Positions 34,205 through 43,467 are shown, counted from the first letter of the stretch. The stretch: DNA of 64,000 bases from Undibacterium sp049340185 (GCF_049340185.1 NZ_JBMPPC010000003.1:186001-250000), one strand, 5' to 3'. Made by a program: numbers and translations. The notes: generated from the letters alone by a model not told the origin.

Positions 34205-35025
34205 GTCTTTATCAGCGTATTGCCTGCCTCTCTACCGAGGCGGTAGAAACTTTATATGCGCTAGGTGCCGAAGACTGTATCGCTGGTATTTCTGGTTACA
34301 CCACGCGACCAGCACGGGCGCGCGAAGAGAAAATTAAGATCAGTGGATTTTCCTCTGCAAAAATAGATCGTATTCTCGCAGTACAGCCTGATCTGGTGAT
34401 TGGCTATTCGAATATGCAGGCGGAGATGTGTCGCGAATTAATTTCAGCCGGTATTGAGGTGCATGTCTTTAATCAGCATACGCTTGCAGGTATCTTGCGC
34501 ATGATTGCCGTACTTGCCAACCTCGTCGATAAACAGGAGCAAGGTGCTCAACTGATTGCGACATTGCAGGCGCAGATTGATCAGGTTCAGCAGCAGGCAG
34601 CACAATGGACACGCAGACCCAAAGTCTATTTTGAAGAATGGAACGAGCCGCTGATGTCGGGTATCGGCTGGGTTTCGGAATTGATTTATCTGGCAGGTGG
34701 CGACGATGTATTTAGTGAACTTGCTCAGCATCACAGCGCAAGACAAAGGATTATCGCCGACCCGGTCGAGGTGATCCGTCGTGCCCCGGACATCATAATC
34801 GGATCGTGGTGCGGAAAAAAATTCAGACCAGAAACGGTATTGGAGCGTGATGGCTGGCGACAAATTCCTGCTTGCCAACATGCCATGGTCACCGAGATTA
34901 AATCAGCAGATATTCTATCGCCGGGGCCGTCGGCGATTCTGCATGGTTTGCCCCAGCTACACCAATTGATTGGGATATGGCAAAGCAAATACGCAGACGG
35001 TTTGTTGTCATCCGGGGTGTCTTGA
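34201..35025 (+). CDS. BtuF-like substrate-binding protein without signal peptide
   Basis: 274 residues from the ATG overlapping the btuF stop (ATGA). The fold is that of metal-chelate/corrinoid-binding proteins: ERIACLSTEAVETLYALG-type opening (RIACLSTEAVETLYALGAE), IAGISGYTTRP, AKIDRILAVQPDLVIGYSN and IYLAGGDDVFSEL, then PDIIIGSWCGKKF. The protein begins directly with the first beta strand, so no secretion signal is visible and it may be cytoplasmic. Such proteins are often annotated cobalamin-binding. Its coupling to btuF suggests a related corrinoid role, such as intracellular carriage, but this is inference. Confidence 0.8.
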   Translation: MSLYQRIACLSTEAVETLYALGAEDCIAGISGYTTRPARAREEKIKISGFSSAKIDRILAVQPDLVIGYSNMQAEMCRELISAGIEVHVFNQHTLAGILRMIAVLANLVDKQEQGAQLIATLQAQIDQVQQQAAQWTRRPKVYFEEWNEPLMSGIGWVSELIYLAGGDDVFSELAQHHSARQRIIADPVEVIRRAPDIIIGSWCGKKFRPETVLERDGWRQIPACQHAMVTEIKSADILSPGPSAILHGLPQLHQLIGIWQSKYADGLLSSGVS

Positions 35026-35127
35026 TCCGTAGAATGCAGCATCATCAACACTTGCTACAGCTGAGTACAAAACGCGGAGCAGCATTGTTTGTCGTTGATA
35101 TCCATATCCGGTTTTGTGTGGAGAAGT

Positions 35128-35220
35128 TGATATACTCCCCCTGATTTTTTAAAAAATCCCCTTATTCCGCACATTAATAGTAGGGGTTGTAGTAATACTG
35201 CTACCAGTATCTTATTTTAG
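35128..35220 (+). repeat. AT-rich intergenic module, copy 3 of 3
   Basis: Starts GATATACTCCCC, continues with a T/A run and ATTCCGCA, and ends CAGTATCTTATTTTAG, 12 bases before the cobQ ATG. It resembles the block at 19385-19482, in front of cobT. It may be promoter-like or a decayed repeat. Alignment by eye only. Confidence 0.4.
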
Positions 35221-35232
35221 TAAGCTAATCTC

Positions 35233-36687
35233 ATGAAAATCACGACTTTAATGGTGCAGGGCACGACCTCGGATGCGGGTAAAAGTACCGTGGTTGCCGC
35301 CCTATGCCGCCTGCTCAAAAGACAAGGCGTGGCAGTCGTGCCGATGAAGCCGCAAAACATGGCGCTGAATAGTGCCGTGACGATAGACGGTGGCGAAATC
35401 GGACGCGCTCAGGCCTTGCAGGCGGTCGCTGCGGGTTTGCCTGCACACACCGATATGAATCCAGTCTTGTTGAAACCGTCGTCGGACACTGGCGCACAGA
35501 TCATCATCCATGGCAAAGTGCGTGCCGATATGAATGCGCGTGATTACGATCAATATAAAACTGTTGCTATGCAAGCCGTACTGGAATCGTATGTTCGTCT
35601 GCAGCAGCAATACGAGAGCATCATTGTTGAAGGAGCAGGCAGCCCGGCAGAAGTGAATCTGCGTGAACGGGATATTGCGAATATGGGATTTGCCGAGGCA
35701 GTCGATTGCCCTGTGATTCTGGTAGCCGATATTGATCGCGGCGGGGTGTTTGCCCACTTTCTTGGTACGCTGGCCTGTTTATCAGAGTCAGAGCAAAACC
35801 GTATAGTTGGCTTTGTCATCAATCGTTTTCGAGGGGATATTAGCCTGCTGGAACCTGGTCTCCGCTGGCTGGAAGAAAAAACCGGCAAGCCCGTGCTCGC
35901 CGTTGTGCCATATCTGCACGGCCTGATGCTGGATGCTGAAGACGCAATCCAATCGAGTCAATCCGGCCAGGGTAAATTCCGCATTATTGTTCCTGCGATT
36001 CCCCGTATTTCTAACCACACCGATTTTGATGCTCTGCGCGCCCACCCTGAGGTCGATATGCAATTCATCGGACCTGGCAGGGCGATTCCTCCGGCTGATC
36101 TGATTATTCTGCCTGGCAGCAAAAATACCCGCGCTGATCTGGCGTTTTTAATAGAACAAGGCTGGCAGCCAGTCCTAGAAAAACACCTGCGCTACGGCGG
36201 CAAGATTATCGGCATTTGTGGTGGCTATCAGATGCTGGGACATGTCGTCAGCGATCCTCACGGTGTTGAAGGTGCGCCGGGTGATTCAGCCGGGCTTGGT
36301 TTACTGGATATTACGACTGAGCTGACACAAGATAAACGCCTGCAACAGGTAACGGGGCGCTGCCTGTTCAGCAATGATGGCGCGGCAGCCAAGGTCAGTG
36401 GCTACGAAATTCATATGGGTATCACTTACGCAAGTAATGAGACGCAAGCCGTTTTTGAACTTGATAACGATAGCAAGGAGCTGGAAGGAAGTCGCTCGCC
36501 AGACGATCTGATTCTGGGCTCCTATCTGCACGGCTTGTTCGACCATCCGGAGGCTTGCGCCGCCTTATTGGCCTGGGCAGGTTTGCGCAGTGAGGTCAAG
36601 GTCGATCTGGCAGCACTGCGTGAACATAGTATCGACCGTGTTGCTGATGCTTGTGAGCCCTTGCTGGTTGCTTTGCAGGCTCTCTAG
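35233..36687 (+). CDS. cobQ: cobyric acid synthase CobQ/CbiP
   Basis: 484 residues. It amidates the b, d, e and g side chains of adenosylcobyrinate a,c-diamide with glutamine and ATP. The N-terminal nucleotide domain has VQGTTSDAGKSTVVAAL, KPQNMALNSAVT and EGAGSPAEVNLRE. The amidotransferase domain has IIGICGGYQMLG with the Cys nucleophile and GYEIHMG with the His. It is separate from cobB by 5 kb, but the two act consecutively. The following 220 bases to the next gene contain a small inverted repeat (AAGCCTAATCAGGCTT). Confidence 0.96.
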   Translation: MKITTLMVQGTTSDAGKSTVVAALCRLLKRQGVAVVPMKPQNMALNSAVTIDGGEIGRAQALQAVAAGLPAHTDMNPVLLKPSSDTGAQIIIHGKVRADMNARDYDQYKTVAMQAVLESYVRLQQQYESIIVEGAGSPAEVNLRERDIANMGFAEAVDCPVILVADIDRGGVFAHFLGTLACLSESEQNRIVGFVINRFRGDISLLEPGLRWLEEKTGKPVLAVVPYLHGLMLDAEDAIQSSQSGQGKFRIIVPAIPRISNHTDFDALRAHPEVDMQFIGPGRAIPPADLIILPGSKNTRADLAFLIEQGWQPVLEKHLRYGGKIIGICGGYQMLGHVVSDPHGVEGAPGDSAGLGLLDITTELTQDKRLQQVTGRCLFSNDGAAAKVSGYEIHMGITYASNETQAVFELDNDSKELEGSRSPDDLILGSYLHGLFDHPEACAALLAWAGLRSEVKVDLAALREHSIDRVADACEPLLVALQAL

Positions 36688-36907
36688 AAAGAGAGAGGAG
36701 GAGGGGACTTAGAACAAGAGCGGTTCGTTCATCAATTTAGCGGGACAAAAAATGCGGCGAAAAAAGCTGAAACAGTATGAAACAGTTTGAGAAAGGATGA
36801 AATAAGCCTAATCAGGCTTAATGAGATAATGGGAACTTGTAGTGTAGCTATCTTGTCCAAGCAGCGACCTGATTAGTAACCCATTATTTACTCACCTTAG
36901 CGATCTC

Positions 36908-39214
36908 ATGCCCTCAAATCCGTTCTCGTTTCGCCTTGCCATTTTGCCCTTAGCCGTATTTTTGGCCTATAGCCCGATCAGCTACGCACAACAGGCTGTT
37001 CCTGCTGACGTTGATAAAACTCCTCCTGTACCAGCTAAGCCCCTTCCAGCTAAATCTCAAGCCGCTCCGGTTGCTCCAGCAGTGCCAACAGCAGGTGAAA
37101 AGCTACAAAAAGTAGAAATCAGCGGCGCGAAAGGCTATGACGAGCGTCGTCAGGATACCGCGACCAAGATTGTGGTTACACAAGAAGACATCGTGCGTTA
37201 TGGCGACTCCACCGTCGCCGACGTATTGAAGCGTCTGCCAGGCGTGACGATTGGCGGCGTACAAGGACGCGGTGGCGATATCCGTATGCGCGGCCTAGGT
37301 TCTGGTTATACGCAGATTCTGTTGAACGGCGAACCTAGCCCACCGGGGTTTTCTCTGGATTCTATTTCACCGGATCTGATTGAGCGGATCGAGGTCATCC
37401 GTGCGGCGACCGCTGAATTTAGTACGCAGGCCATCGCCGGCGCGATTAACATTGTATTGAAACGAACAGTACAGACCGCACAACGAGAACTTAAAATCGG
37501 CGCACAGGAGGATGGCGGTAAATTCGGCGAAAACCTCAATTATCAAATATCCGACAAAGCTGGCAAAATTTCTTATTCAATTTCCGGCTCAATCAACCAC
37601 GGTCAATATGAGCGCCCGTCCTGGATGGATGAAGTCGGCACCGATGCCAATGGCAAAGTGAATTTGCTGCGACGCACGGACTCGCTGAACTGGGGAACGT
37701 TTAACGGCATAGGATTTTCGCCTCGCATCAATGTCAACCTGGAAAATGGCGATACATTGACGACCCAGAGTTTTGTCAATGCAAACCGGTTTTCTGGTCA
37801 CAGCAACGACCATGCAAGCGCGCCGTTGGTAAGTTATCTTCCGACTTATGCGAGTGACCTGACGCAAATTAACTCTGAGTTTGGCATGATTCGTACTAAT
37901 CTGAACTGGATTCACAAATTAGCCGACAGCGCCAAACTCGATATTAAACTTGGTGCCAATTACAACCGCCGTAGCTCAGATGTAAATACGCAAGGGTATG
38001 ACGCTAACAATAATCAAACGCTGGATCGTAAAAATAGCTCAGGTGCCAGCGATAAAGGCTTAACATGGGGTGGTAAATATACCGCACCCTTTATCGAAGA
38101 CCACGCACTGGCGATTGGCTGGGATGGCGCTTACAGCAAGCGTAATGAGAGTCGCAAGCAGACTGATATCGTTACGGCAAATCTGTGTACAACGCCACCG
38201 GATCTGAGCAGCACTACCTGTATCAAACCAATCAATTTGAATGAAGATTTTGATGCGACTGTCAGTCGTCTGGCATTGTTTGTTCAGGATGAATGGAATG
38301 TCACGAAACGATGGTCAGTCTATGCCGGTATGCGCTGGGAAGGGCTGGATACGCGCAGTGAGGGCAATACTTATGACAAAGTGCATAATCGTTCCAGTGT
38401 CTGGAGTCCGATTCTGCAAACTTTGTGGAAGCTGCCGGATAGTAAAAACGATCAGGTTCGCCTTGGTCTGACCCGTACCTACAAAGCGCCGGATACCAGC
38501 AGTCTGATTCCTCGCCGGTTTGTCTCCAACAACAATAGTCCTACCAGCCCGGATAGCATCGGTAATCCTAACCTGAAACCTGAACTGGCATGGGGATTAG
38601 ACGCTGCATTTGAGCACTACCTTAACGATGGCGGCATGATGAGTATCAGCGTTTTTATGCGTCGTATTGACGATATTACGCGTACGGATTTGTCGCTGAT
38701 CAATGGCCGTTGGACTAATATGCCAATCAATGCGGGACAGGCAACGACACGCGGTATTGAGATGGAAGCGAAGTTCCCGCTGCGTTCGGTCATGAAAGAC
38801 GCGCCAGCGATTGATTTCCGTGCGAACGCCTCATTCAACTGGTCGAATCTGGAAACCGTACCCGGGCCGAATAACCGCCTGGATTCGCAAACACCAATCA
38901 GTGCTAATCTCGGCCTCGATTACAAACTCGATAAAATTCCGCTGACGTTTGGCGGCAACATGAGTTTTCAGGACGGCGGTCCAGTGACCTTGTCGGCAAA
39001 TAAGACAGCGTATTCTGTACCGAAACGTCAGTTGGACATTTACGGTTTATGGAAATTCAACCCGAAGACCAATCTGCGCGTTTCGCTGGCGAATACGCTG
39101 CATCAGGATAATATCTCTGCATCGACCTATACCGATGCAACAGGCTCCCTGAAACAGACTACAACGACGCCAACGACGGTTGCGGTACGTGCGATGCTGG
39201 AGATGAAAATTTAA
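36908..39214 (+). CDS. TonB-dependent receptor, substrate unknown
   Basis: 768 residues. The signal peptide ends at about SYAQQAV. A proline/alanine-rich stretch of about 45 residues (TPPVPAKPLPAKSQ) follows, then a TonB-box-like LQKVEISGAK and the plug (VVTQEDIVRYGDSTVADVLKRLPG, IRMRGLGSGYTQILLNGE). The barrel ends VAVRAMLEMKI. It resembles the siderophore/heme type more than BtuB. Position after cobQ might suggest corrinoid uptake, but no riboswitch precedes it, and a terminator at 39269-39307 isolates it downstream. Substrate unresolved. Confidence 0.85.
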   Translation: MPSNPFSFRLAILPLAVFLAYSPISYAQQAVPADVDKTPPVPAKPLPAKSQAAPVAPAVPTAGEKLQKVEISGAKGYDERRQDTATKIVVTQEDIVRYGDSTVADVLKRLPGVTIGGVQGRGGDIRMRGLGSGYTQILLNGEPSPPGFSLDSISPDLIERIEVIRAATAEFSTQAIAGAINIVLKRTVQTAQRELKIGAQEDGGKFGENLNYQISDKAGKISYSISGSINHGQYERPSWMDEVGTDANGKVNLLRRTDSLNWGTFNGIGFSPRINVNLENGDTLTTQSFVNANRFSGHSNDHASAPLVSYLPTYASDLTQINSEFGMIRTNLNWIHKLADSAKLDIKLGANYNRRSSDVNTQGYDANNNQTLDRKNSSGASDKGLTWGGKYTAPFIEDHALAIGWDGAYSKRNESRKQTDIVTANLCTTPPDLSSTTCIKPINLNEDFDATVSRLALFVQDEWNVTKRWSVYAGMRWEGLDTRSEGNTYDKVHNRSSVWSPILQTLWKLPDSKNDQVRLGLTRTYKAPDTSSLIPRRFVSNNNSPTSPDSIGNPNLKPELAWGLDAAFEHYLNDGGMMSISVFMRRIDDITRTDLSLINGRWTNMPINAGQATTRGIEMEAKFPLRSVMKDAPAIDFRANASFNWSNLETVPGPNNRLDSQTPISANLGLDYKLDKIPLTFGGNMSFQDGGPVTLSANKTAYSVPKRQLDIYGLWKFNPKTNLRVSLANTLHQDNISASTYTDATGSLKQTTTTPTTVAVRAMLEMKI

Positions 39215-39268
39215 GTGAGTTTTAGCGGCAATGCGATGAGTGCCAAGATATTAGCCTTAACGCGATAA

Positions 39269-39307
39269 AAAAAGCGGACTGGATATTTAGATTCAGTCCG
39301 CTTTTTT
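39269..39307 (+). terminator. intrinsic terminator after TonB-dependent receptor
   Basis: An 11-bp stem, AAAGCGGACTG and CAGTCCGCTTT, with a 12-base loop runs into TTTTTTG. The A run on its 5' side would also let it act on the converging minus-strand genes. Confidence 0.88.
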
Positions 39308-39364
39308 GTTCAACGACCTTTGCCAGGATAATTTTTTCTTGTTTCAGAAAAGAAAAAATCAGCT

Positions 39365-39730
39365 TCAATCTAAGGTCTTAGTGCCAAATAAAAACGAACC
39401 AGACTGGATTTTGCCATTTACAACCTGATAGATCGCAACTAGACGGATGGTGCCAGTACCCTCAGGAAAGGTACGGGTCACTTCTTCATGATCGATCACC
39501 ATATTCTCCATCACACTGCGCTGAATCAGACGGGCATGCAAATTTGGTTCTTCGAAACGCAGCCTGCTGCGTTCACGAATTTCGGCCTTGCCGCTGGCGA
39601 CTAATTTGCCGGGATGTTCGAACTGCTGCGCGTCGTCTGCATAGGTCGCCAGCCATGTTTCAAGATCACGTGCGTTATACGCATCAAGCTGTTGCTGAAC
39701 AATTGCTTCCGGCGATAAATTTTGGTTCAT
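39365..39730 (-). CDS. nuclear transport factor 2-like (SnoaL-type) family protein
   Basis: 121 residues. It opens QQLDAYNARDLETWLATYADDAQQFEHPGK-like sequence (in part AYNARDLETWLATYADD), the usual start of NTF2/SnoaL-fold proteins, and ends IYQVVNGKIQSGSFLFG. The fold is a cone-shaped sheet used by isomerases, dehydratases and binding proteins, so no reaction can be named. It is 29 bases downstream of the GFA gene on the same strand and may be co-transcribed. Confidence 0.8.
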   Translation of the reverse strand: MNQNLSPEAIVQQQLDAYNARDLETWLATYADDAQQFEHPGKLVASGKAEIRERSRLRFEEPNLHARLIQRSVMENMVIDHEEVTRTFPEGTGTIRLVAIYQVVNGKIQSGSFLFGTKTLD

Positions 39731-39759
39731 CTGTATGTCAATCCTCTAAAAAAATACCG

Positions 39760-40122
39760 TCATAGCAGAGTCTGAGATGCGCCATCTCCAATCGCAATAT
39801 CGGTGAACTGAAAAGGATCGACTCCCTCAATGCACGCCACATTAAAACCGAATTGCGTGGGATTACTACGCCGCTGATGATGTGTATAGATACCGCATAC
39901 TTTACAAAAATAATGCTTTGCCGTATTCGTATTCCATTGATATAGCGTCAGCATGTCTGCACCTTTGATAATGCGCAAACTTTCGATGGGGACGCTGGCG
40001 ATAATGGATCCTTTACGACGGCATAATGAACAATTACAGCGTCGCAGATTTTCCAGCCCATTCGCCAGATCAACTTCAAATTCCACGGCACCGCAATGGC
40101 AATGTTCTTTTTTAGTTTCCAT
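39760..40122 (-). CDS. GFA-family zinc-binding protein (glutathione-dependent formaldehyde-activating enzyme family)
   Basis: 120 residues. Zinc ligands are visible as HCHCGAVEFEV near the N-terminus, RCNCSLCRRKG near residue 28 and FCKVCGIYTHHQ near 72. FNVACIEGVDP lies near the C-terminus. The family includes a glutathione-formaldehyde adduct enzyme, but most members are uncharacterised and the annotation should be read only as a family name. Divergent from the cytochrome b561 gene. Confidence 0.85.
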   Translation of the reverse strand: METKKEHCHCGAVEFEVDLANGLENLRRCNCSLCRRKGSIIASVPIESLRIIKGADMLTLYQWNTNTAKHYFCKVCGIYTHHQRRSNPTQFGFNVACIEGVDPFQFTDIAIGDGASQTLL

Positions 40123-40316
40123 GTATTTTCTGAATAAATTGATGAGGCGTTCATTAAATTATCTCTTAATCCTTAAGCTAACTTAAGGAAAATTACATAG
40201 TTGCAGGATACACTGGCTTATTGCAATTTTGCGGTAGGCGATTCAGAAAAATCGATGTCAGATAGAGACAGTGGAACTGTACCGCGGCACAAGAGCAGCA
40301 TATTTGAAGGACTCAC

Positions 40317-40880
40317 ATGAGGGACACAATAATGAACCAGGTTTACGACAAAAAAACAATACGATTGCATTGGATCAGTGCGGCACTGGTAATCGGTCTG
40401 TGGATAGCAGGACAGTGCATAGATTTTTTTCCTAAAGGGACGCCGCGTATTACCGTGCGTAGTCTGCATATCTGTTTTGGGGTTTTACTGGCCGTGATAC
40501 TGGCTGTGCGTCTATCCTGGCGGTTTGGTGCCGGAGTTAAATTGCCCGCAGCTGATACTGGGCTAATGGGACGTGCAGCGATTGGTGTGCACCACTTGCT
40601 CTATCTTTTGCTCGTTGCGATTGTGCTTGTCGGCGCTGCTTGTGTATGGTTGAGAGGCGACAATATATTCAACTTATTTACTGTTCCCGCATTTGATGTC
40701 GCCGATAAATCACTGCGCCATGACGCAGTGGAGTTACATGGCTTGATCGCGAACATCTTGCTTGCGGTCGCTGGCTTACACGCCCTTGCTGCCATTTTTC
40801 ATCATGTCGTTTTAAAAGATGAGGTATTGGTTAGAATGTTACCGCGTTTGTCTGATAAATCGAGGTCTGATCAGACATAA
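40317..40880 (+). CDS. cytochrome b561 family protein
   Basis: 187 residues with four membrane helices: ALVIGLWIAGQCI, SLHICFGVLLAVILAVRL, VHHLLYLLLVAIVLVGAACVWL and ELHGLIANILLAVAGLHALAAIFHHVVL (each quoted in part). Paired histidines in helices at LHWIS, LHICFG, VHHLLY and LHGLIA/LHALAA/FHHVV fit di-heme ligation. It may oxidise quinol or accept electrons from superoxide, as proposed for CybB-type proteins. The start at 40317 has AAGGACTCAC before it; an in-frame ATG lies five codons on. Confidence 0.88.
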   Translation: MRDTIMNQVYDKKTIRLHWISAALVIGLWIAGQCIDFFPKGTPRITVRSLHICFGVLLAVILAVRLSWRFGAGVKLPAADTGLMGRAAIGVHHLLYLLLVAIVLVGAACVWLRGDNIFNLFTVPAFDVADKSLRHDAVELHGLIANILLAVAGLHALAAIFHHVVLKDEVLVRMLPRLSDKSRSDQT

Positions 40881-41037
40881 ACTTGGCTGAATTTAGTTAT
40901 CCAGCGATCAGCTGGATGGCATAAAACCCGGAACTGATCGCAATAGGCTCGTCTGTTCTCAGTATGGAATTTCGCGGTCACCGCCTAGACTACTCCTGAT
41001 ATGGTTGCGCATGTTGGCGCAGACCACGTGAGGAATT

Positions 41038-42009
41038 ATGTCTATATCATCCCGAAGGCACTACCTTGACCCCCGATATAATTACGGCGTGCCGGGGATT
41101 ATTTGCGTATTTCAAAATAATGCTTTACGCGATAACTTGTTCAAATTGGGTACAACAAGAGCCTCTGGCTGGTCGAAAGTTCTTGAGTTCAATCGCGATC
41201 CCGACAATACCGTTCCCGGTAAATTTGAGTGTATTTTTGAGATATCTACCAACGACTGCGGACGTGCTTTCGAGCGTATCCAGCAATCATTGCAAGAGTA
41301 TCGTTATGGTCGCAATGATCTGGCGTATTTTGATATGGAATTTTCAGAATTAAAACGACAAATACAACTGATATGCGAGGACGTAGAGAGAAAAACGATA
41401 GGTCGATTAGATAGCATTCAGTTAGCGCCCGCAGATGAAGTGATTGAACAGAGTAGTCACGATAATGAAACTCATGCGATATCTGAGTTAAGAACCTCGA
41501 ATTGGCTTACAACGAAATTTGTATCGCTGAGTGCGCTTGTTGTTTTTAGCGTCGTTAGTCTGGGATTATTGCTTGCACCTATGTGGACTGATGCGCCTGC
41601 TCAGATTGAGCGCGTTACATCACTTACTTCAACAAAAAACAAAACAATCAAAGCATCACCGGTATCGTCCAATTTATCTGCGATGAAACTGAGTTTGCAT
41701 GACAGTAAATTGAGCGCATCAGAAAAAACAGTGCTGGGATTATCCTGTATCGCGTCAGAAAATTCCAAAGATCCAGATGCATTCAACCGTTGTGTTGACG
41801 ATCAGTTGCGCGATGCCAGTGCGGACAAATCGGCGGTAGATTTAGCGTTTTTGACGGAGTCACAAAAGCATAAAGTAGAAAACGACTGCGTCAAAAATGC
41901 CGCCAGAGCTGGTCTTGTTGCTTACCGATCCTGTCTGCAACAAGCGGTTAACAAAATGGTGGTAGAGCTACAAAAATTTAGCCTTGTGAATAGTATTTCC
42001 AAAAGCTGA
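41038..42009 (+). CDS. membrane protein with N-terminal GIY-YIG-like (T5orf172/MUG113) domain and C-terminal C-x14-C repeats
   Basis: 323 residues. Residues about 17-115 resemble the T5orf172/MUG113 branch of the GIY-YIG fold: VPGIICVFQNNALRDNLFKLGTT, RASGWSKVLEFNRD and the aspartate/tyrosine-rich GRNDLAYFDMEF (first quoted in part). The usual tyrosines are replaced (GII and KLG), so nuclease activity is doubtful. A membrane helix spans about 162-184. Beyond it, two matching segments each hold two cysteines 15 apart: CIASENSKDPDAFNRC and CVKNAARAGLVAYRSC. They could form disulfide-pinned helices outside the membrane. No neighbour suggests a function. Confidence 0.6.
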   Translation: MSISSRRHYLDPRYNYGVPGIICVFQNNALRDNLFKLGTTRASGWSKVLEFNRDPDNTVPGKFECIFEISTNDCGRAFERIQQSLQEYRYGRNDLAYFDMEFSELKRQIQLICEDVERKTIGRLDSIQLAPADEVIEQSSHDNETHAISELRTSNWLTTKFVSLSALVVFSVVSLGLLLAPMWTDAPAQIERVTSLTSTKNKTIKASPVSSNLSAMKLSLHDSKLSASEKTVLGLSCIASENSKDPDAFNRCVDDQLRDASADKSAVDLAFLTESQKHKVENDCVKNAARAGLVAYRSCLQQAVNKMVVELQKFSLVNSISKS

Positions 42010-42202
42010 GATCGAAGAAGTTACAGTTTATTCGCTCTAACAAAATCGATCGATTCGCTATGATTTGATATGGTCTTAAGGTATTCGCAGCAAATCGCAG
42101 TCATCTACTATTTACCATCTATCACCTGCCTCGCACCAGAGGCAAGCTATCAAATGATGGTTTTAAAGACGCACTGACTGCTGACGGTATCACTAAACTT
42201 TT

Positions 42203-43222
42203 TTAGTTTGCCCGTTCTTCATTCTTCTTATCTCGTCCTCGTTCTGGTGACTCAGGTCTATTCTCTTTACCATGCTCTGTTGAGGGTGCTCTGACATCGC
42301 GTTCTGCAGCACGCTGTTCGAGTTGCGAGTGTTGAGCCTGCGTGTTTTGTGGCGTTTGTCCGGGAGCTGGTTGAGGCATAACTCTGGGCTGTCCCGGAAT
42401 TTGTCTTGGCATTTCGGGTATTGCCGTATTCGGATTAGGCCTTTGTTGTTCAGGAATGTGAACTTGCTGACCAGGTATGGCTTTGGGTTGACCGGGAATT
42501 TGTTTAGGTAATTCGGGGTGCGAATTATTATTGTCTATTCTTTGCTGATTCTGGTGCTGTCCCTGCGTATTACTGGTAGGCCTCACTGGTTCCTGATATC
42601 GATCTTTATCAGTATTTTTATCATCATTATTTGTACGAATGATTTGTTTGCTGATGGTTTCCGTTGGACGGTGTCGATAATTCTCTGACTGAATTTGTTT
42701 TTGCTGATCGATGGTGCCTGGATAGCGATTGCCAGAATATTGTTGCTGATAGCTTGGCAATGGTGCCGCTTTGGGATGGGATTGATGATTCCATTTATCC
42801 CATCCTCTGCGTTGTATAAGCCAATTATTTCCCCAATGCTCTCCCCAGCGTGGCGGTGCCTCGGGTAGCCAGCCTAGAAAATAGCGTGGTGGCTGACGGT
42901 AATAACGAACTGGTACGCGTAGCATATAGAGTGGCACGTTGTCTGGAGAGACTAACTGCCATGGGCCGTCGTACCAGCTACTGGTATACCAGTCGTTACC
43001 TTGAAGTACCCAATACAGCCCGTCATAAAAGAAGTAATTCGCATTGGCCTGCGGTGCGTAATACACGGGATACCCGGGTATCTGTACCAGATCTGGGTAA
43101 GACTGCATATTGATGCCGATAGAGATACCGGGCATGCCAAGGCCAATATTGATCTGCGCTTGTGGACTGGCGATGGCTGCAAGCAATAGCACCGTTGCCG
43201 CGATTGGATAGCGTAGTTTCAT
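42203..43222 (-). CDS. secreted Tyr/Trp- and Pro/Gln-rich hypothetical protein
   Basis: 339 residues. Signal peptide MKLRYPIAATVLLLAAIASPQA. The first 130 mature residues are aromatic-rich, with PGYPVYYAPQANANYFFYDG and WYTSSWYDGPWQLV, a pattern seen in exported proteins of Burkholderiales. The rest is low complexity, with repeats such as KQIPGQPKAIPGQ and RQIPGQPRVMPQ, then a charged tail of alternating Arg/Glu (PESPERGRDKKNEERAN). I know no function. It may be cell-surface or periplasmic. Confidence 0.75.
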   Translation of the reverse strand: MKLRYPIAATVLLLAAIASPQAQINIGLGMPGISIGINMQSYPDLVQIPGYPVYYAPQANANYFFYDGLYWVLQGNDWYTSSWYDGPWQLVSPDNVPLYMLRVPVRYYRQPPRYFLGWLPEAPPRWGEHWGNNWLIQRRGWDKWNHQSHPKAAPLPSYQQQYSGNRYPGTIDQQKQIQSENYRHRPTETISKQIIRTNNDDKNTDKDRYQEPVRPTSNTQGQHQNQQRIDNNNSHPELPKQIPGQPKAIPGQQVHIPEQQRPNPNTAIPEMPRQIPGQPRVMPQPAPGQTPQNTQAQHSQLEQRAAERDVRAPSTEHGKENRPESPERGRDKKNEERAN

Positions 43223-43467
43223 TTTTCATCTTTCATCGTGATATCAAATCAAGTGTGCGCGCAGTTCACCGTGCTTACGGTGCGGTAGCGCACGCTATAA
43301 AGACAAATACGGATTGCTTACTGAACCTGCTTATTGAACTTGTTTATGGAATCTGTTTCTTGAGTTGATTGCTAGCATGACGTCAGCACGATGCCGTTGT
43401 GACAGAGCGATGGTGATCAGTGATAATGCTGATCTCGCTACAAAAGGTTTTTTACCGGTATGTTTTT

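Noticed and set aside
43223..43467. TPP riboswitch before the PnuC gene
   Set aside because: The CTGATCTGGATAATGCC-type block is absent; only loosely similar words occur.
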